DNA from: UBA668 sp046076025
Lineage (GTDB): Bacteria; Actinomycetota; Acidimicrobiia; Acidimicrobiales; Ilumatobacteraceae
Reading direction: 5' to 3'
NCBI GenBank assembly: GCA_046076025.1
Contig: JBJTRF010000264.1
Span: 1 to 26,662 of the forward strand
Length of the DNA stretch: 26,662 nt
A program made the position numbers and the translations under genes. The notes under the pieces are model-generated. The model saw only the letters and a program-made list of their open reading frames with translations. It was not told where the DNA came from and did not search any database. This document shows, in pieces, positions 15,006 to 25,339 of this stretch (position 1 is its first letter; each line of letters begins with the position of its first letter).

Positions 15006-15494
15006 GTGATCCGGATGGAGTTGCTCGGCGTGCAGGTGGAGATGCCCGCCAACACCCCGATGGTGATGCTGCGCGAAGTCGACGACCGTGCACGCGTGCT
15101 GCCGATCTTCATCGGGCAGTACGAGGCCAGCGCCATCCACCACGCAACCGAGGGCATCGTGCCGCCGCGGCCGCTCACACACGACCTCGCCGTCACCGTG
15201 ATCTCCACGCTCGGGGGCACCCTCGAGCGAGTTGTCATCACCGAGGTGCGCGAGCACACGTTCTACGCCGAACTCCATATCCGCACGACCTCGGGCGAGA
15301 CCATCGTCTCGAGCCGTCCGAGCGACGCCATTGCCCTTGCGGTCCGCGTCGACGCGCCGATCTTCGCCGAGGAGGCACTGCTCGACGAGGCCGGCGTGGC
15401 CGTGACGCCCGACGACGAGGGCGACCCGGAGGCGATCCTCGACGAATTCCGCGACTTCCTCGACGACGTCACGCCCGACGACTTCGCCTCCTGA
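15006..15494 (+). CDS. DUF151 bifunctional nuclease family protein (Rv1829-like)
   Basis: 162 aa. Seen: ELLGVQVEMPANTPMVMLRE, RVLPIFIGQYEASAI, PPRPLTHDLAVTVISTLGG, TFYAELHI and SSRPSDAIALAVRVDAPIFAEE, all hallmarks of the DUF151/BFN domain (a family with reported DNase/RNase activity in plants and a structural example from Thermotoga). An acidic tail rich in Asp and Glu follows (about 133-158). It lies between the two MerR genes as in the mycobacterial Rv1828-Rv1830 block. The true substrate in bacteria is not settled. A terminator-like hairpin begins at its stop codon. Confidence 0.9.
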   Translation: MIRMELLGVQVEMPANTPMVMLREVDDRARVLPIFIGQYEASAIHHATEGIVPPRPLTHDLAVTVISTLGGTLERVVITEVREHTFYAELHIRTTSGETIVSSRPSDAIALAVRVDAPIFAEEALLDEAGVAVTPDDEGDPEAILDEFRDFLDDVTPDDFAS

Positions 15495-15514
15495 CCGCCG
15501 CGCCCGGGGCGGTC
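15493..15514 (+). terminator. terminator-like hairpin after DUF151 gene
   Basis: GACCGCC (15493-15499) and GGCGGTC (15508-15514), a perfect 7-bp stem with an 8-nt loop that starts in the stop codon. Only TT follows, so termination strength is uncertain. It separates the DUF151 gene from the next promoter. Confidence 0.45.
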
Positions 15515-15561
15515 TTGCTGCTGTGCGCGCGATCCGACACTGCCATTCGCGCGCAGCGTGC

Positions 15562-15590
15562 TTGACGCCGCGCGGCAACGGCCGTACGCT
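15562..15590 (+). promoter_or_regulatory. housekeeping-type promoter of the second MerR gene
   Basis: TTGACG (15562-15567), 17-nt spacer, TACGCT (15585-15590). It is the clearest -35/-10 pair in the window. Transcription near 15597 would give a leader of about 55 nt carrying AGGAGG at 15639-15644 ahead of ATG 15651, so this gene is not leaderless. Confidence 0.65.
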
Positions 15591-15650
15591 TCGGAACTTC
15601 ACGGCGGTAGTTACCCCCGTGTCGTCCGTCCACAGCCAGGAGGCATCCAC

Positions 15651-16121
15651 ATGAGTGAGCATGTGCGCCGTCAGCAGGCAGCAGCGGTCGAGGGCTACAG
15701 CGGCACGGTCGCCGCCAACGTCGTCGGCATCACCTATCGACAGCTCGACTACTGGGCTCGCACCGGCCTGGTGCGGCCGACGCTGGCCGACGCCAGCGGC
15801 AGCGGCAGCCGCCGCCAGTACGCCTACCGCGACCTGCTCGAACTGCGGCTGGTGAAGAGCCTGCTCGACGCCGGCATCAAGCTCGAGGCCATCCGCACGG
15901 TCTTCGACTACCTGCGCGAGCACGTCGACAGCGACATCGCTGCGGCCCACCTCGTGATCAGCGGCACCGACGTACTGCTGTGCGATGGCGACCAGCTCGT
16001 CGACGTGCTGCGCCGTGGCCAGGGCGTCCTGAATGTGCTGGCTATCGGCGGCGTGAAGGACGAGCTCGACAGCGAGCTGGTCCGCCTCGAGGCCACTGTG
16101 CCCGCAGCCGCCGCCGTCTGA
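15651..16121 (+). CDS. MerR-family regulator (Rv1830-like)
   Basis: 156 aa. The MerR-type HTH begins around residue 15 with YSGTVAANVVGITYRQLDYWARTGLVRPT, then RQYAYRDLLELRLVKSLLDAGIKLEAIRTVFDYL; a small C-terminal domain follows (SDIAAAHLVISGTDVLLCDGDQLVDVLRRGQGVLNVLAIGGV). There are no metal-binding cysteine clusters. ATG 15651 follows a strong AGGAGG, which rules out the upstream in-frame start at 15558. Order garA-ftsR-DUF151-MerR matches Rv1827-Rv1830. It overlaps gcvT by TGATG, so the two are cotranslated; control of its own operon including gcvT is plausible but inferred. Confidence 0.88.
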   Translation: MSEHVRRQQAAAVEGYSGTVAANVVGITYRQLDYWARTGLVRPTLADASGSGSRRQYAYRDLLELRLVKSLLDAGIKLEAIRTVFDYLREHVDSDIAAAHLVISGTDVLLCDGDQLVDVLRRGQGVLNVLAIGGVKDELDSELVRLEATVPAAAAV

Positions 16122-17191
16122 TGTCGTCGGGCGGAGTCAGCCCGCTCGACGGCGAGCACCGACGGCTCGGCGCCAAGATGGCGCCGTTCGGCGGGTGGGA
16201 GATGCCGATCGCGTATCCCACGGGAACGGTCGACGAGCACCTCGCATGCCGTGGCGATGCGGTCGTCTTCGACGTGTCGCACCTCGGCACCGTTCGCGTC
16301 GAGGGCCCCGGCGTGCTCGACCGTCTGCAGGCGGCATTCACCAATGACCTGCAGCGAATCGCACCCGGCCGCACCCAGTACACGCACCTGCTCGAGGAGG
16401 CCGACGGCTCGGTACTCGACGACATCATCGTGTGGTGGATCGACGAGCACTCGTTCGACGTCATGCCGAACGCATCGAACACCGCCGGTGTCACGGCGGC
16501 CATCGGCGGCCACGATGTCACCTCTACGCGTGCGGTGCTCGCCGTGCAGGGCCCGCAGGCCCGCGCCCGGCTCGAGTCGGTGTTCCCAGCCGCAGCGGCG
16601 GTGGCACGCAACCGGGTTGCCCGGCTCGACTGGGGCGGCGTCACGTGCACCGTGGCTGGTACCGGCTACACGGGGGAGTCAGGTGTCGAGATCTGCGTGC
16701 CCGACGATGTGTCCTCCGATCTCTGGGCTGCGCTGCTGGCAGCCGGCATCGTCCCTGCCGGCCTCGGCGCGCGCGACACGCTGCGGCTCGAGGCTGGTCT
16801 GCCGCTGCACGGGCACGAGCTCGGTGCCGGCATCACGCCGCTGCAGGCGTCACTGGGCTGGGTGGTCGCATGGGACAAGCCAACCTTCCGCGGCAGGGCT
16901 GCGCTCGCAGCCGAGCGCGACGCCGGCGTGCGGCGTGTGCTGCGCGGCATCGCCACCGACGGTCGACGGCCTCCCAGGTCTGACTGCGAGGTGAGGTCAG
17001 GCGGCGTGCGCGTCGGCACGGTGACCTCGGGCAACTTCTCGCCGGTGCTCGGTCACGGCATCGCGCTCGCCTTCCTGGATCCGGCAATCGAGACGGGGCA
17101 CGCCGTGCAGGTCGATGTGCGTGGCTCGGAGATCGATGGCCGGGTGGTGCCGCTGCCGTTCGTGCGGGGAAGCCTCTTCTCGTCGAGTTGA
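16121..17191 (+). CDS. gcvT: aminomethyltransferase (glycine cleavage T protein)
   Basis: 356 aa, normal length. Transfers the methylene group from GcvH-bound aminomethyl-lipoyl to tetrahydrofolate and releases ammonia. Seen: KMAPFGGWEMPIAYPTGTVDEHLACR, VFDVSHLGTVRVEGPG, NDLQRIAPGRTQYT, then the FOLATE-binding core TGYTGESGVEIC and GLGARDTLRLEAGLPLHGHEL, and the C-terminal barrel with GTVTSGNFSPVLGHGIALAFLD. No key motif is missing. ATG 16121 overlaps the preceding TGA. It ends 9 bp from the end of the convergent gcvP. The T protein here is grouped with gcvH-side regulators instead of being under the gcvP riboswitch. Confidence 0.93.
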   Translation: MSSGGVSPLDGEHRRLGAKMAPFGGWEMPIAYPTGTVDEHLACRGDAVVFDVSHLGTVRVEGPGVLDRLQAAFTNDLQRIAPGRTQYTHLLEEADGSVLDDIIVWWIDEHSFDVMPNASNTAGVTAAIGGHDVTSTRAVLAVQGPQARARLESVFPAAAAVARNRVARLDWGGVTCTVAGTGYTGESGVEICVPDDVSSDLWAALLAAGIVPAGLGARDTLRLEAGLPLHGHELGAGITPLQASLGWVVAWDKPTFRGRAALAAERDAGVRRVLRGIATDGRRPPRSDCEVRSGGVRVGTVTSGNFSPVLGHGIALAFLDPAIETGHAVQVDVRGSEIDGRVVPLPFVRGSLFSSS

Positions 17192-17200
17192 CCCGTCAGC

Positions 17201-20065
<2,865 letters not shown>

Positions 20066-20072
20066 GGGCGAA

Positions 20073-20078
20073 CCTCCT
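20073..20078 (-). promoter_or_regulatory. ribosome-binding site of gcvP
   Basis: AGGAGG on the minus strand, 7 nt before ATG 20065 and about 40 nt after the second glycine aptamer, where riboswitch refolding could expose or hide it. Confidence 0.75.
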
Positions 20079-20116
20079 GGTCGGGTGGCGCCGTGGCGCC
20101 GTGGTTCCCCCGCTGT

Positions 20117-20292
20117 CGTGGTGCCTGAGAGCTTCTCCGGATCGCTCCGGATTTCCCCGTCGGCGAGGTGCACCGTGGTGCACCTACTCTCCAGCGCTGC
20201 CTGCTCGGACGGTCCGTGGGCCTGAGAGATTCCGGGGCGGTTGCTCCTTCGGCGTCGCCGTACTGGCTGCACGGAAACTCTCCCGGCCGAGC
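20117..20292 (-). promoter_or_regulatory. tandem glycine riboswitch (two aptamers) upstream of gcvP
   Basis: Read on the minus strand, aptamer 1 (about 20290-20217) has GGGAGAG at its 5' side, the core GCCGAAGGAGCAACC, and closes with CUCUCAGGCCC. Aptamer 2 (about 20197-20118) starts CUGGAGAG, has the GCCGACGGGGAAA core and closes with GCUCUCAGGCACC. This is the classic two-domain glycine riboswitch with a short linker. Such switches usually turn on gcv genes when glycine is abundant. It ends about 50 nt before the gcvP start. No terminator with a U-run is seen after it, so translational control is more likely here than attenuation. Confidence 0.92.
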
Positions 20293-20306
20293 GTGTCGGC
20301 ACTGTC

Positions 20307-20312
20307 ACCATA
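20307..20312 (-). promoter_or_regulatory. putative -10 element for the riboswitch-gcvP transcript
   Basis: TATGGT on the minus strand, about 14 nt before the first aptamer begins. No good -35 was found at the usual distance. Confidence 0.45.
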
Positions 20313-20349
20313 GCCCCAGCCGCTGACGTCGTGGGACATGGCAGACGGC

Positions 20350-20355
20350 TACCGT
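20350..20355 (+). promoter_or_regulatory. -10 element (TACCGT), leaderless, SCO6745-like gene
   Basis: TACCGT is 6 nt before ATG 20362. It lies downstream of the other in-frame ATG at 20338, which argues for the later start. Confidence 0.5.
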
Positions 20356-20361
20356 CGGGCC

Positions 20362-21105
20362 ATGTCCTCGATGCTCGACTCAGTCCGCCGCCTCACTGCG
20401 CCCGTGGGCGACCTCGGCGGACGATGGATGCTCGACCCAGATGTGCTCGGACCGTGCCGTGCGGCGGGGTACCCGAACGGGTACGCGTACTACATGGCCG
20501 GCAGGGGAGGGGTGCTCGGTGATGTTGATGCCGACGTCGTGGCCTCGGCCTTCGGCTTCTTCGCCCCCGACGTGGTCCGGGCGATGTGGGAGCCGGGCAT
20601 CGCCGTCGAGGGCGCCCGTGCAGCCGCCGCGCGGTACGGGGCTGCATGCGCCCAGTTCGGCAGGCTGCGCCTCGACGGGTTCGACGGTGCCGGTCGCCTT
20701 GCCGAACTTGCCGGTGCCGTGGCGTCGCGAGCCGCCAGCAGCGGCCTCGCTCTCTTTGCCGGGTGGCGAGCCGAGCCGTTGCCCGCCGACGATGCAGGCC
20801 GGGCGTTCTTCCTCGTGCACGTGCTACGCGAACTGCGCGGCAGCGTGCACGTCGCGGCCGTCATGGCGGCTGGGCTCAGGCCGATCGAGGCCGTGCTCGC
20901 CACGGCCGGCACGCAGGGCGCCGAGCGGTTTGGCTGGAAGGGACCCTTTCCCGAGGTGGCGCCCACGGCGAAGGAGCCCGCCGAGCGCCTCACCGACGAC
21001 ATCCTCACCAGGCTCTACGCCGACGTGCTCGACGACACGGCTGTGGCGAGCCTTGCCGACCTCGTCGACGCTGCGAAGGCACATCTCGACGCGGCAGCTG
21101 GCTGA
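20362..21105 (+). CDS. SCO6745-like (SalK-type) protein, unknown function
   Basis: 247 aa, no catalytic motif recognised. It resembles the actinobacterial SCO6745/SalK-type helical family: an early YYMAGRGGVLGDVDADVVASAFGFFAPDVV segment where relatives have a conserved xGYFAGRAAPLG-like motif, and a late FLVHVLRELRGSVHVAAVMAAGLRPIEAVL segment containing a His. The fold is probably all-helical with no membrane segment. The start at 20362 is preferred because of the TACCGT hexamer; an in-frame ATG at 20338 would add 8 residues. It begins a three-gene operon with a class V aminotransferase (3 bp later) and a DMT transporter. Some relatives occur in natural-product clusters, but no biosynthetic genes are seen here. 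Confidence 0.7.
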   Translation: MSSMLDSVRRLTAPVGDLGGRWMLDPDVLGPCRAAGYPNGYAYYMAGRGGVLGDVDADVVASAFGFFAPDVVRAMWEPGIAVEGARAAAARYGAACAQFGRLRLDGFDGAGRLAELAGAVASRAASSGLALFAGWRAEPLPADDAGRAFFLVHVLRELRGSVHVAAVMAAGLRPIEAVLATAGTQGAERFGWKGPFPEVAPTAKEPAERLTDDILTRLYADVLDDTAVASLADLVDAAKAHLDAAAG

Positions 21106-21108
21106 GCG

Positions 21109-22287
21109 ATGTCGACGGTTCCGCCGCGGCTGCCGAGCCGCGCCGACTTCCAGCTCGAGCCCGGGTTGGTATTCCTCAACCACGGATCGTTCGGTGCCGT
21201 TCCGGTTGCCGTCGAGCGCGAGGCCAGCGCGCTGCGTGCAGCGATGGAGCGCAACCCGGTCGAGTGGCTAGGACGCCGCAGCGACGAGCTGCTCGGTGCG
21301 GCGAGGCAGCGACTCGCAGGGTTCCTCGGTGCCTCGCCCGACGATGTGGTGTTCTTCCCGAACCCCACTACGGCCGTCAACATGGTGGTGCGCTCGCTTC
21401 GTCTTTCCCCCGGTGACGAGGTGCTCACCACCGACCACGAGTACGGCGCCTGCGTGCGGACGTGGGCGAAGTGGTGCGACGAGACGGGCACTCGGCTCGT
21501 TGCCGCGCCCATCGCCTTACCGGTCGCCGATGCCGGGACGCTCGTCGACCACATCTGGTCGCACGTGACCGAGCGCACGCGGGTGCTGTTCATCAGCCAC
21601 CTCACGAGCGCCACTGCGCTGGTGCTTCCCGTCGCCGCCCTCTGCAAGCGAGCCCGCGAGCACGGCATCCTCACGATCGTCGACGGCGCGCACGTGCCGG
21701 CGCACCTGGATCTCGACCTCGGCTCGCTCGGTGCCGACGTCTACACGGGCGCGCTGCACAAGTGGCTGTGCGCGCCGAAGGGCTGCTCGTTCCTCTACGC
21801 CACTCCACAGGTGCAGGAGTGGCTGCAGCCGCTGGTGGTCAGCTGGGGATGGGAGAGCGACGACCCGTCAGGTTCGAGGTTCGTCGACCACCATCAGTGG
21901 CAGGGCACCCGAGATCTCACGCCATTCCTGGCGGTGGACTCGGCGCTCCGGTTCGCCGAGTCGTTCGACTGGGCAGCGATGCGCGCCCAGCAGCACCGAC
22001 GGGCTGTCAGGGCCCGCGACGCCATCGACGCGATTGCCGGCGTGCCGCCGGTGTGTCCCGGCACCCCGGAGTGGCTCGGGCAGATGGCCGTCGGCCAACT
22101 GCCGGTCGATGTCGACACCGAGGCGCTGATGCAGGGGCTGCTGACACGTCATCGCATCGAGGCCCGGTGTCATCGGTGGGGGCGCCTGGCGCTGCTGCGG
22201 GTCAGTTGCGCTGCGTACACCACCGACGACGAGGTCGACGCGCTCATCAGGGCGCTGCCCGACGAGATCGAGCGGAGCCGTCCGTGA
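21109..22287 (+). CDS. class V aminotransferase, isopenicillin-N epimerase-like (CefD family)
   Basis: 392 aa PLP enzyme of fold type I. Seen: FLNHGSFGAVP near the N-terminus (residues 22-32), NPTTAVNMVVRSL (binding of PLP phosphate), TTDHEYGACVRTW, ISHLTSATALVLPV, Asp192 and His195 in IVDGAHVPAHLDLDL, and Lys218 in TGALHKWLCAPKG as the Schiff-base lysine; then HQWQGTRDLTPFLAV. This pattern is that of isopenicillin-N epimerase-like and hercynylcysteine-lyase-like proteins within the cysteine desulfurase superfamily. It is not a beta-lactam enzyme by context. Substrate unknown. The start is 3 bp after the upstream stop and the end overlaps the transporter start (GTGA), so these genes are one translational unit. 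Confidence 0.88.
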   Translation: MSTVPPRLPSRADFQLEPGLVFLNHGSFGAVPVAVEREASALRAAMERNPVEWLGRRSDELLGAARQRLAGFLGASPDDVVFFPNPTTAVNMVVRSLRLSPGDEVLTTDHEYGACVRTWAKWCDETGTRLVAAPIALPVADAGTLVDHIWSHVTERTRVLFISHLTSATALVLPVAALCKRAREHGILTIVDGAHVPAHLDLDLGSLGADVYTGALHKWLCAPKGCSFLYATPQVQEWLQPLVVSWGWESDDPSGSRFVDHHQWQGTRDLTPFLAVDSALRFAESFDWAAMRAQQHRRAVRARDAIDAIAGVPPVCPGTPEWLGQMAVGQLPVDVDTEALMQGLLTRHRIEARCHRWGRLALLRVSCAAYTTDDEVDALIRALPDEIERSRP

Positions 22288-23129
22288 AGGCGATCGTGCT
22301 CGCCATCGTGTCGGCGCTGCTGCTGGGGCTGTCCGACTTCTCGGCCGCCCGCGGTGCACGGCACACCAGCGCCATCACGGTCACGCGGACCTCGGTGCTG
22401 ACCAGCACGATCCTGGCGCCACTGCTGCTCATCGTGGTGCCGTCGTCGTTCAGCCAGCGTGATTCGCTGCTTGCTGCAGGCTCGGGCCTCTTCATGATCC
22501 TCGGCCTGATGCTGCTGTACACCGGGTACTCGATCGCGCGCATGGGCGTCGTTGCGCCGCTGTCGTCGGTGCTGCTGGCAGCAGTGCCGGTGGTGTGGGA
22601 CGTACTCGGCGGCTCGACGCCGGCGGCCGTGTCGGCAGCCGGCATGGGTCTCGGAGCGGTGGCGCTGTTCCTGGCGTCGTACACGCCGGGCGGTGCCGGC
22701 AGCGCGACGATGGGCGTGGTGCTCGGCATCACGAGCGGCATCTCGTTCGGTATCGCCTACGTGTTCATGAGCGGCGTCAGCGCCGATGTGGGCGTGTCGT
22801 CGGTTCTGCTGCAGCGGGCGGCCGGGCTGATCCTGCTGTTCGCAGTGTGGGCAGCCCGCAGCGATCCGCTGTTCGCGCCGCGGGGCGAGGCGAGGTGGTA
22901 TTCGATCGGCGCAGGGGTGCCGGGGCTCATCGCCATCGCTGCGCTGCAGGTGGCCTTCCAGTCGGTGCAGGACTCGTCGGCCGGCCCTGTGTCGGTCGCC
23001 AGCTCGCAGTTCGGGAGCGTGGCGGTCCTGTTGTCGGTCGTCTTCAACGGCGAGCGGATGCGCTGGTGGCAGTCGATCGGTGTCGGCACCACGGCGATCG
23101 CGGTGGCGTTGATTGCGCTCGGCGGATAA
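22284..23129 (+). CDS. DMT superfamily transporter (EamA family)
   Basis: 281 aa with about ten hydrophobic helices arranged as two EamA repeats. Seen: AIVSALLLGLSDFSAARGARHTSA at the start, ARMGVVAPLSSVLLAAVPVVWD ending repeat 1, and SSAGPVSVASSQFGSVAVLLSVVFNGERMRWWQSIGVGTTAIAVALI ending repeat 2, matching the usual late-repeat pattern with a conserved Glu (NGERM). Members export or import metabolites, often amino acids or their derivatives. GTG 22284 overlaps the aminotransferase stop, so a product or substrate of that enzyme is a good candidate cargo, but this is inference. Confidence 0.88.
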   Translation: MKAIVLAIVSALLLGLSDFSAARGARHTSAITVTRTSVLTSTILAPLLLIVVPSSFSQRDSLLAAGSGLFMILGLMLLYTGYSIARMGVVAPLSSVLLAAVPVVWDVLGGSTPAAVSAAGMGLGAVALFLASYTPGGAGSATMGVVLGITSGISFGIAYVFMSGVSADVGVSSVLLQRAAGLILLFAVWAARSDPLFAPRGEARWYSIGAGVPGLIAIAALQVAFQSVQDSSAGPVSVASSQFGSVAVLLSVVFNGERMRWWQSIGVGTTAIAVALIALGG

Positions 23130-23133
23130 CCAC

Positions 23134-23149
23134 TTTCGTCATGACGAAA
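23134..23149. promoter_or_regulatory. 16-bp perfect palindrome (copy 1)
   Basis: TTTCGTCATGACGAAA, 4 bp after the EamA stop codon, between two convergent genes. A near-identical copy is at 26053-26068. It looks like a dimeric regulator site and not a terminator, as there is no loop or T-run. No gene start is obvious beside this copy. Confidence 0.5.
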
Positions 23150-23188
23150 CCGGCGTCGAGCCGGACCGGCGGCACGCAGGGGAGGGGA

Positions 23189-24334
23189 TCAGCCCTCGAT
23201 CAGACGGCGCACGGCGACGATCCGATGCTGGGGGATCGTGCTCGTCTTCACCACGTCGCCAGAGCGGGGGGCCTGCACCCACTCGGTGGCGCTCACGGCG
23301 ATGCCGACATGTCCGATTACGCCGCTGCCGGCCGAGGTCTCGAGGAACACCAGGTCGCCGGGGCGGATGCCGTCGGTGGTCCACTCGACGGGATCTCCGA
23401 CGTTCGCCTGGGCAACGCTGTAGTGGGGCAGCGAGATGCCGACCACCGCGAACGCCGCCATCGTGAGACCCGAGCAGTCGAAGGTGTCGGGGCCGGCCGT
23501 GAAGAACTTGTACGGCTTGCCGCGCTGGGCGAGGGCGAAGTCGAGCACCTGCTGCACGGGCGTGCGGACTGCCGTCGGGGGAGTCGTGCTGCCAGTGCCG
23601 CCGCCCGAGCCGACCGAGCCGGGTACCACCCCGCCGGCGGGAATCACCAGTCGGTCGCCGGGGTGAATCACGCTCGTCAGCGAGAGCTTGTTGGCGGCGA
23701 GCAGCGCCTTCAGCGACACCTTGGCACGTGAGGCGATTCGGCCGAGGAAGTCGCCGGAGACGACCACGTACACGAGCGGCGCGGCGGACTCGGCGGCCGG
23801 GGTGGAGGCGGGTGGCGTGGTGGCGGGTGTGCTCGGCGTCGAGTTGCCGCCCGCTGGCTGGGCAGCGGCGCCGGGCACGACGAGGAGCATTCCCGGGTAG
23901 ATGAGGCTCTCGACGGTGAGCTTGTTCGCGGCGAGCAGGTCCTTCAACTTCACCTTTAGGGTCTTGCTGATGCCGATGAGGCTGTCGTTGCGGCGGACCG
24001 TGTACGTCACCGGCGCTGCGGTGGGCGTGCCGCCGGCGGGCAGTGTGCCGCCCGCCGGCACGGCGACCACGTCGCCGGGGTGTAGGACGCTGTTGATGGT
24101 GAGGCTGTTGGCCGCCATGAAGGCCTTCATGGTCACCTTCATCTTCGTGGCGATCAGGCTGATGCTGTCGCCGGAGCGCACCGTGTAGGTGCCGGGACTC
24201 GACGGCGTGGTCGCAGTCGTCGGCGCTGCGACGGCGGCCTCGGCGAGTGCCGGCGCAGCGAGCGAGACGACGATGAGGCCGGCGGCCATGCGAGCGGCCA
24301 GGCGGCGGACACGGTGGCGGTGAAGTCCCGACAT
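23189..24334 (-). CDS. secreted peptidoglycan hydrolase: 3 LysM + NlpC/P60
   Basis: 381 aa. Signal peptide: basic start (GLHRHRVRRLAARMAAG), hydrophobic core, cleavage near ALAEAA (about 30-34). Three LysM domains at about 49-93, 110-154 and 188-232 (TYTVRSGDSISLIATK type, ending in HPGD...VP) bind peptidoglycan. They are joined by Pro/Thr/Gly-rich linkers. The C-terminal NlpC/P60 domain (about 258-381) has Cys287 in DTFDCSGL and His342 in GHVGIAVS, with RPGDLVFL between, so the endopeptidase is intact. ATG 24334 is chosen because the signal peptide then begins normally; the frame runs 10 residues further upstream. The M23 hydrolase gene lies 150 bp upstream on the same strand. Both share a motif in their leaders. 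Confidence 0.92.
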   Translation of the reverse strand: MSGLHRHRVRRLAARMAAGLIVVSLAAPALAEAAVAAPTTATTPSSPGTYTVRSGDSISLIATKMKVTMKAFMAANSLTINSVLHPGDVVAVPAGGTLPAGGTPTAAPVTYTVRRNDSLIGISKTLKVKLKDLLAANKLTVESLIYPGMLLVVPGAAAQPAGGNSTPSTPATTPPASTPAAESAAPLVYVVVSGDFLGRIASRAKVSLKALLAANKLSLTSVIHPGDRLVIPAGGVVPGSVGSGGGTGSTTPPTAVRTPVQQVLDFALAQRGKPYKFFTAGPDTFDCSGLTMAAFAVVGISLPHYSVAQANVGDPVEWTTDGIRPGDLVFLETSAGSGVIGHVGIAVSATEWVQAPRSGDVVKTSTIPQHRIVAVRRLIEG

Positions 24335-24390
24335 GCACCTGATATCGACAGTGCGACCGGCCACCTTGACGACTTCTTTCTGAAATTCTC

Positions 24391-24404
24391 ACAACGTCCG
24401 TTAC
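24391..24404 (-). promoter_or_regulatory. motif shared with the M23 gene (nlpC copy)
   Basis: Plus-strand reading ACAACGTCCGTTAC, 57-70 nt upstream of the NlpC start. The M23 leader has ACAAGTCCGTAAC. One inserted base and one mismatch separate them. This copy has one GTTAC-like half, whereas the M23 copy lies inside a full direct repeat. Confidence 0.4.
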
Positions 24405-24484
24405 TGCCGGCAACAGGAATCATCACGCTCCGTGGCGAACGTCGATCTGGCAAGGGATTCCGGCGGGATGGCCGGCGTGCATGC

Positions 24485-25339
24485 TCAGCCGCAGCCCGAC
24501 AATGCCCGCACGAGCGGATACGGATTCACCGCCGCACCGCCGCCCGGGTGGACCTCGAGGTGCAGGTGCGGCACGGAGGCGTTGCCGGTTCGCCCGACCG
24601 TGCCGAGCGTGGCGCCCGCCGCCACGGCGGTGCCGACCGTGATGCCGGGGGCGAACGCGTCGAGGTGGGCGTAGAACAGGTACGTGCCGTCCGCCAGGGA
24701 GAGGCGTAGGGCGTTGCCGGCGATCGTGCCGCTCGAGGCGAGGGTGATCTTGGTGACGGTGCCGGCGTACATCGCGAACACCGGGGTGCCGGCAGGGGCG
24801 AGGATGTCGACGCCCTCGTGGGTTCGGCCGTTCGGGCGAGGGGCGCCGAAGGTGTCGCTGAAGGTGCACGTCGGCCGGGTCGGAAAGACCGGTCCCGGCC
24901 CGGAGGGCGGCGGCGCACCGGATCCCGGCGAGGTGACGGTGTCGGGTAGGTGCAGTCCGAGGGCTGCCATGGTGGCGGGGCCGACGATGCCGTCGGCGGT
25001 GAGGCCGCGGTCGCCCTGGAAGCGGCGTACGGCCGCCTCGGTGTAGGGGCCGAACACCCCGTCGGCGCCGCCGACGAGCTGGATGCCGGTGGCCATCAGC
25101 GCCGCCTGCACCGCCGCCACCACCGGCGAGCGGTCACCGCGGGCAGCGAAGCGCTGGGCCACCGCCCCCGTCGGCGCCGGGGCAGCAGCAGCGACGAAGG
25201 GGACGGCGATCTGAACGCCACCCGGCACGGCCAGCAGCACGACGCCGAGGCCAAGGGCCAGGCGAGCGGTCCTGCGCCACTGGTGCGGCCTGCGGGTGGA
25301 CGGGTGACGGAGGCTGCGACGAACGGGGTGCTGCAGCAT
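24485..25339 (-). CDS. secreted M23 (LytM) peptidase with peptidoglycan-binding domain
   Basis: 284 aa. An Arg-rich N-terminus is followed by a hydrophobic core (about 27-52, LALGLGVVLLAVPGGVQIAVPFV) as a long signal peptide or anchor. The PG-binding_1 domain (about 66-130) shows RGDRSPVVAAVQAALMATGIQ, DGVFGPYTEAAVRRFQ and DGIVGPATMAALG. A Pro/Gly/Ser linker leads to the M23 domain (about 157-280): His174 and Asp178 in HEGVDILAPAGTPVFA, YAHLD, and His258/His260 in VPHLHLEVH, so the zinc site is complete. It should cut cross-links in the cell wall. ATG 25339 with GGAG upstream begins a normal signal sequence. The upstream frame to 25465 codes for no recognisable domain. Confidence 0.92.
   Translation of the reverse strand: MLQHPVRRSLRHPSTRRPHQWRRTARLALGLGVVLLAVPGGVQIAVPFVAAAAPAPTGAVAQRFAARGDRSPVVAAVQAALMATGIQLVGGADGVFGPYTEAAVRRFQGDRGLTADGIVGPATMAALGLHLPDTVTSPGSGAPPPSGPGPVFPTRPTCTFSDTFGAPRPNGRTHEGVDILAPAGTPVFAMYAGTVTKITLASSGTIAGNALRLSLADGTYLFYAHLDAFAPGITVGTAVAAGATLGTVGRTGNASVPHLHLEVHPGGGAAVNPYPLVRALSGCG

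Noticed and set aside
23141..23188. Small gene starting at the ATG inside palindrome copy 1.
   Set aside because: The frame runs antisense into the NlpC gene with no TANNNT hexamer or ribosome site before it.
24335..24484. Cyclic-di-AMP (ydaO) riboswitch before the NlpC/P60 or M23 genes.
   Set aside because: I could not recognise the conserved core in either leader by eye; a covariance search would settle it.
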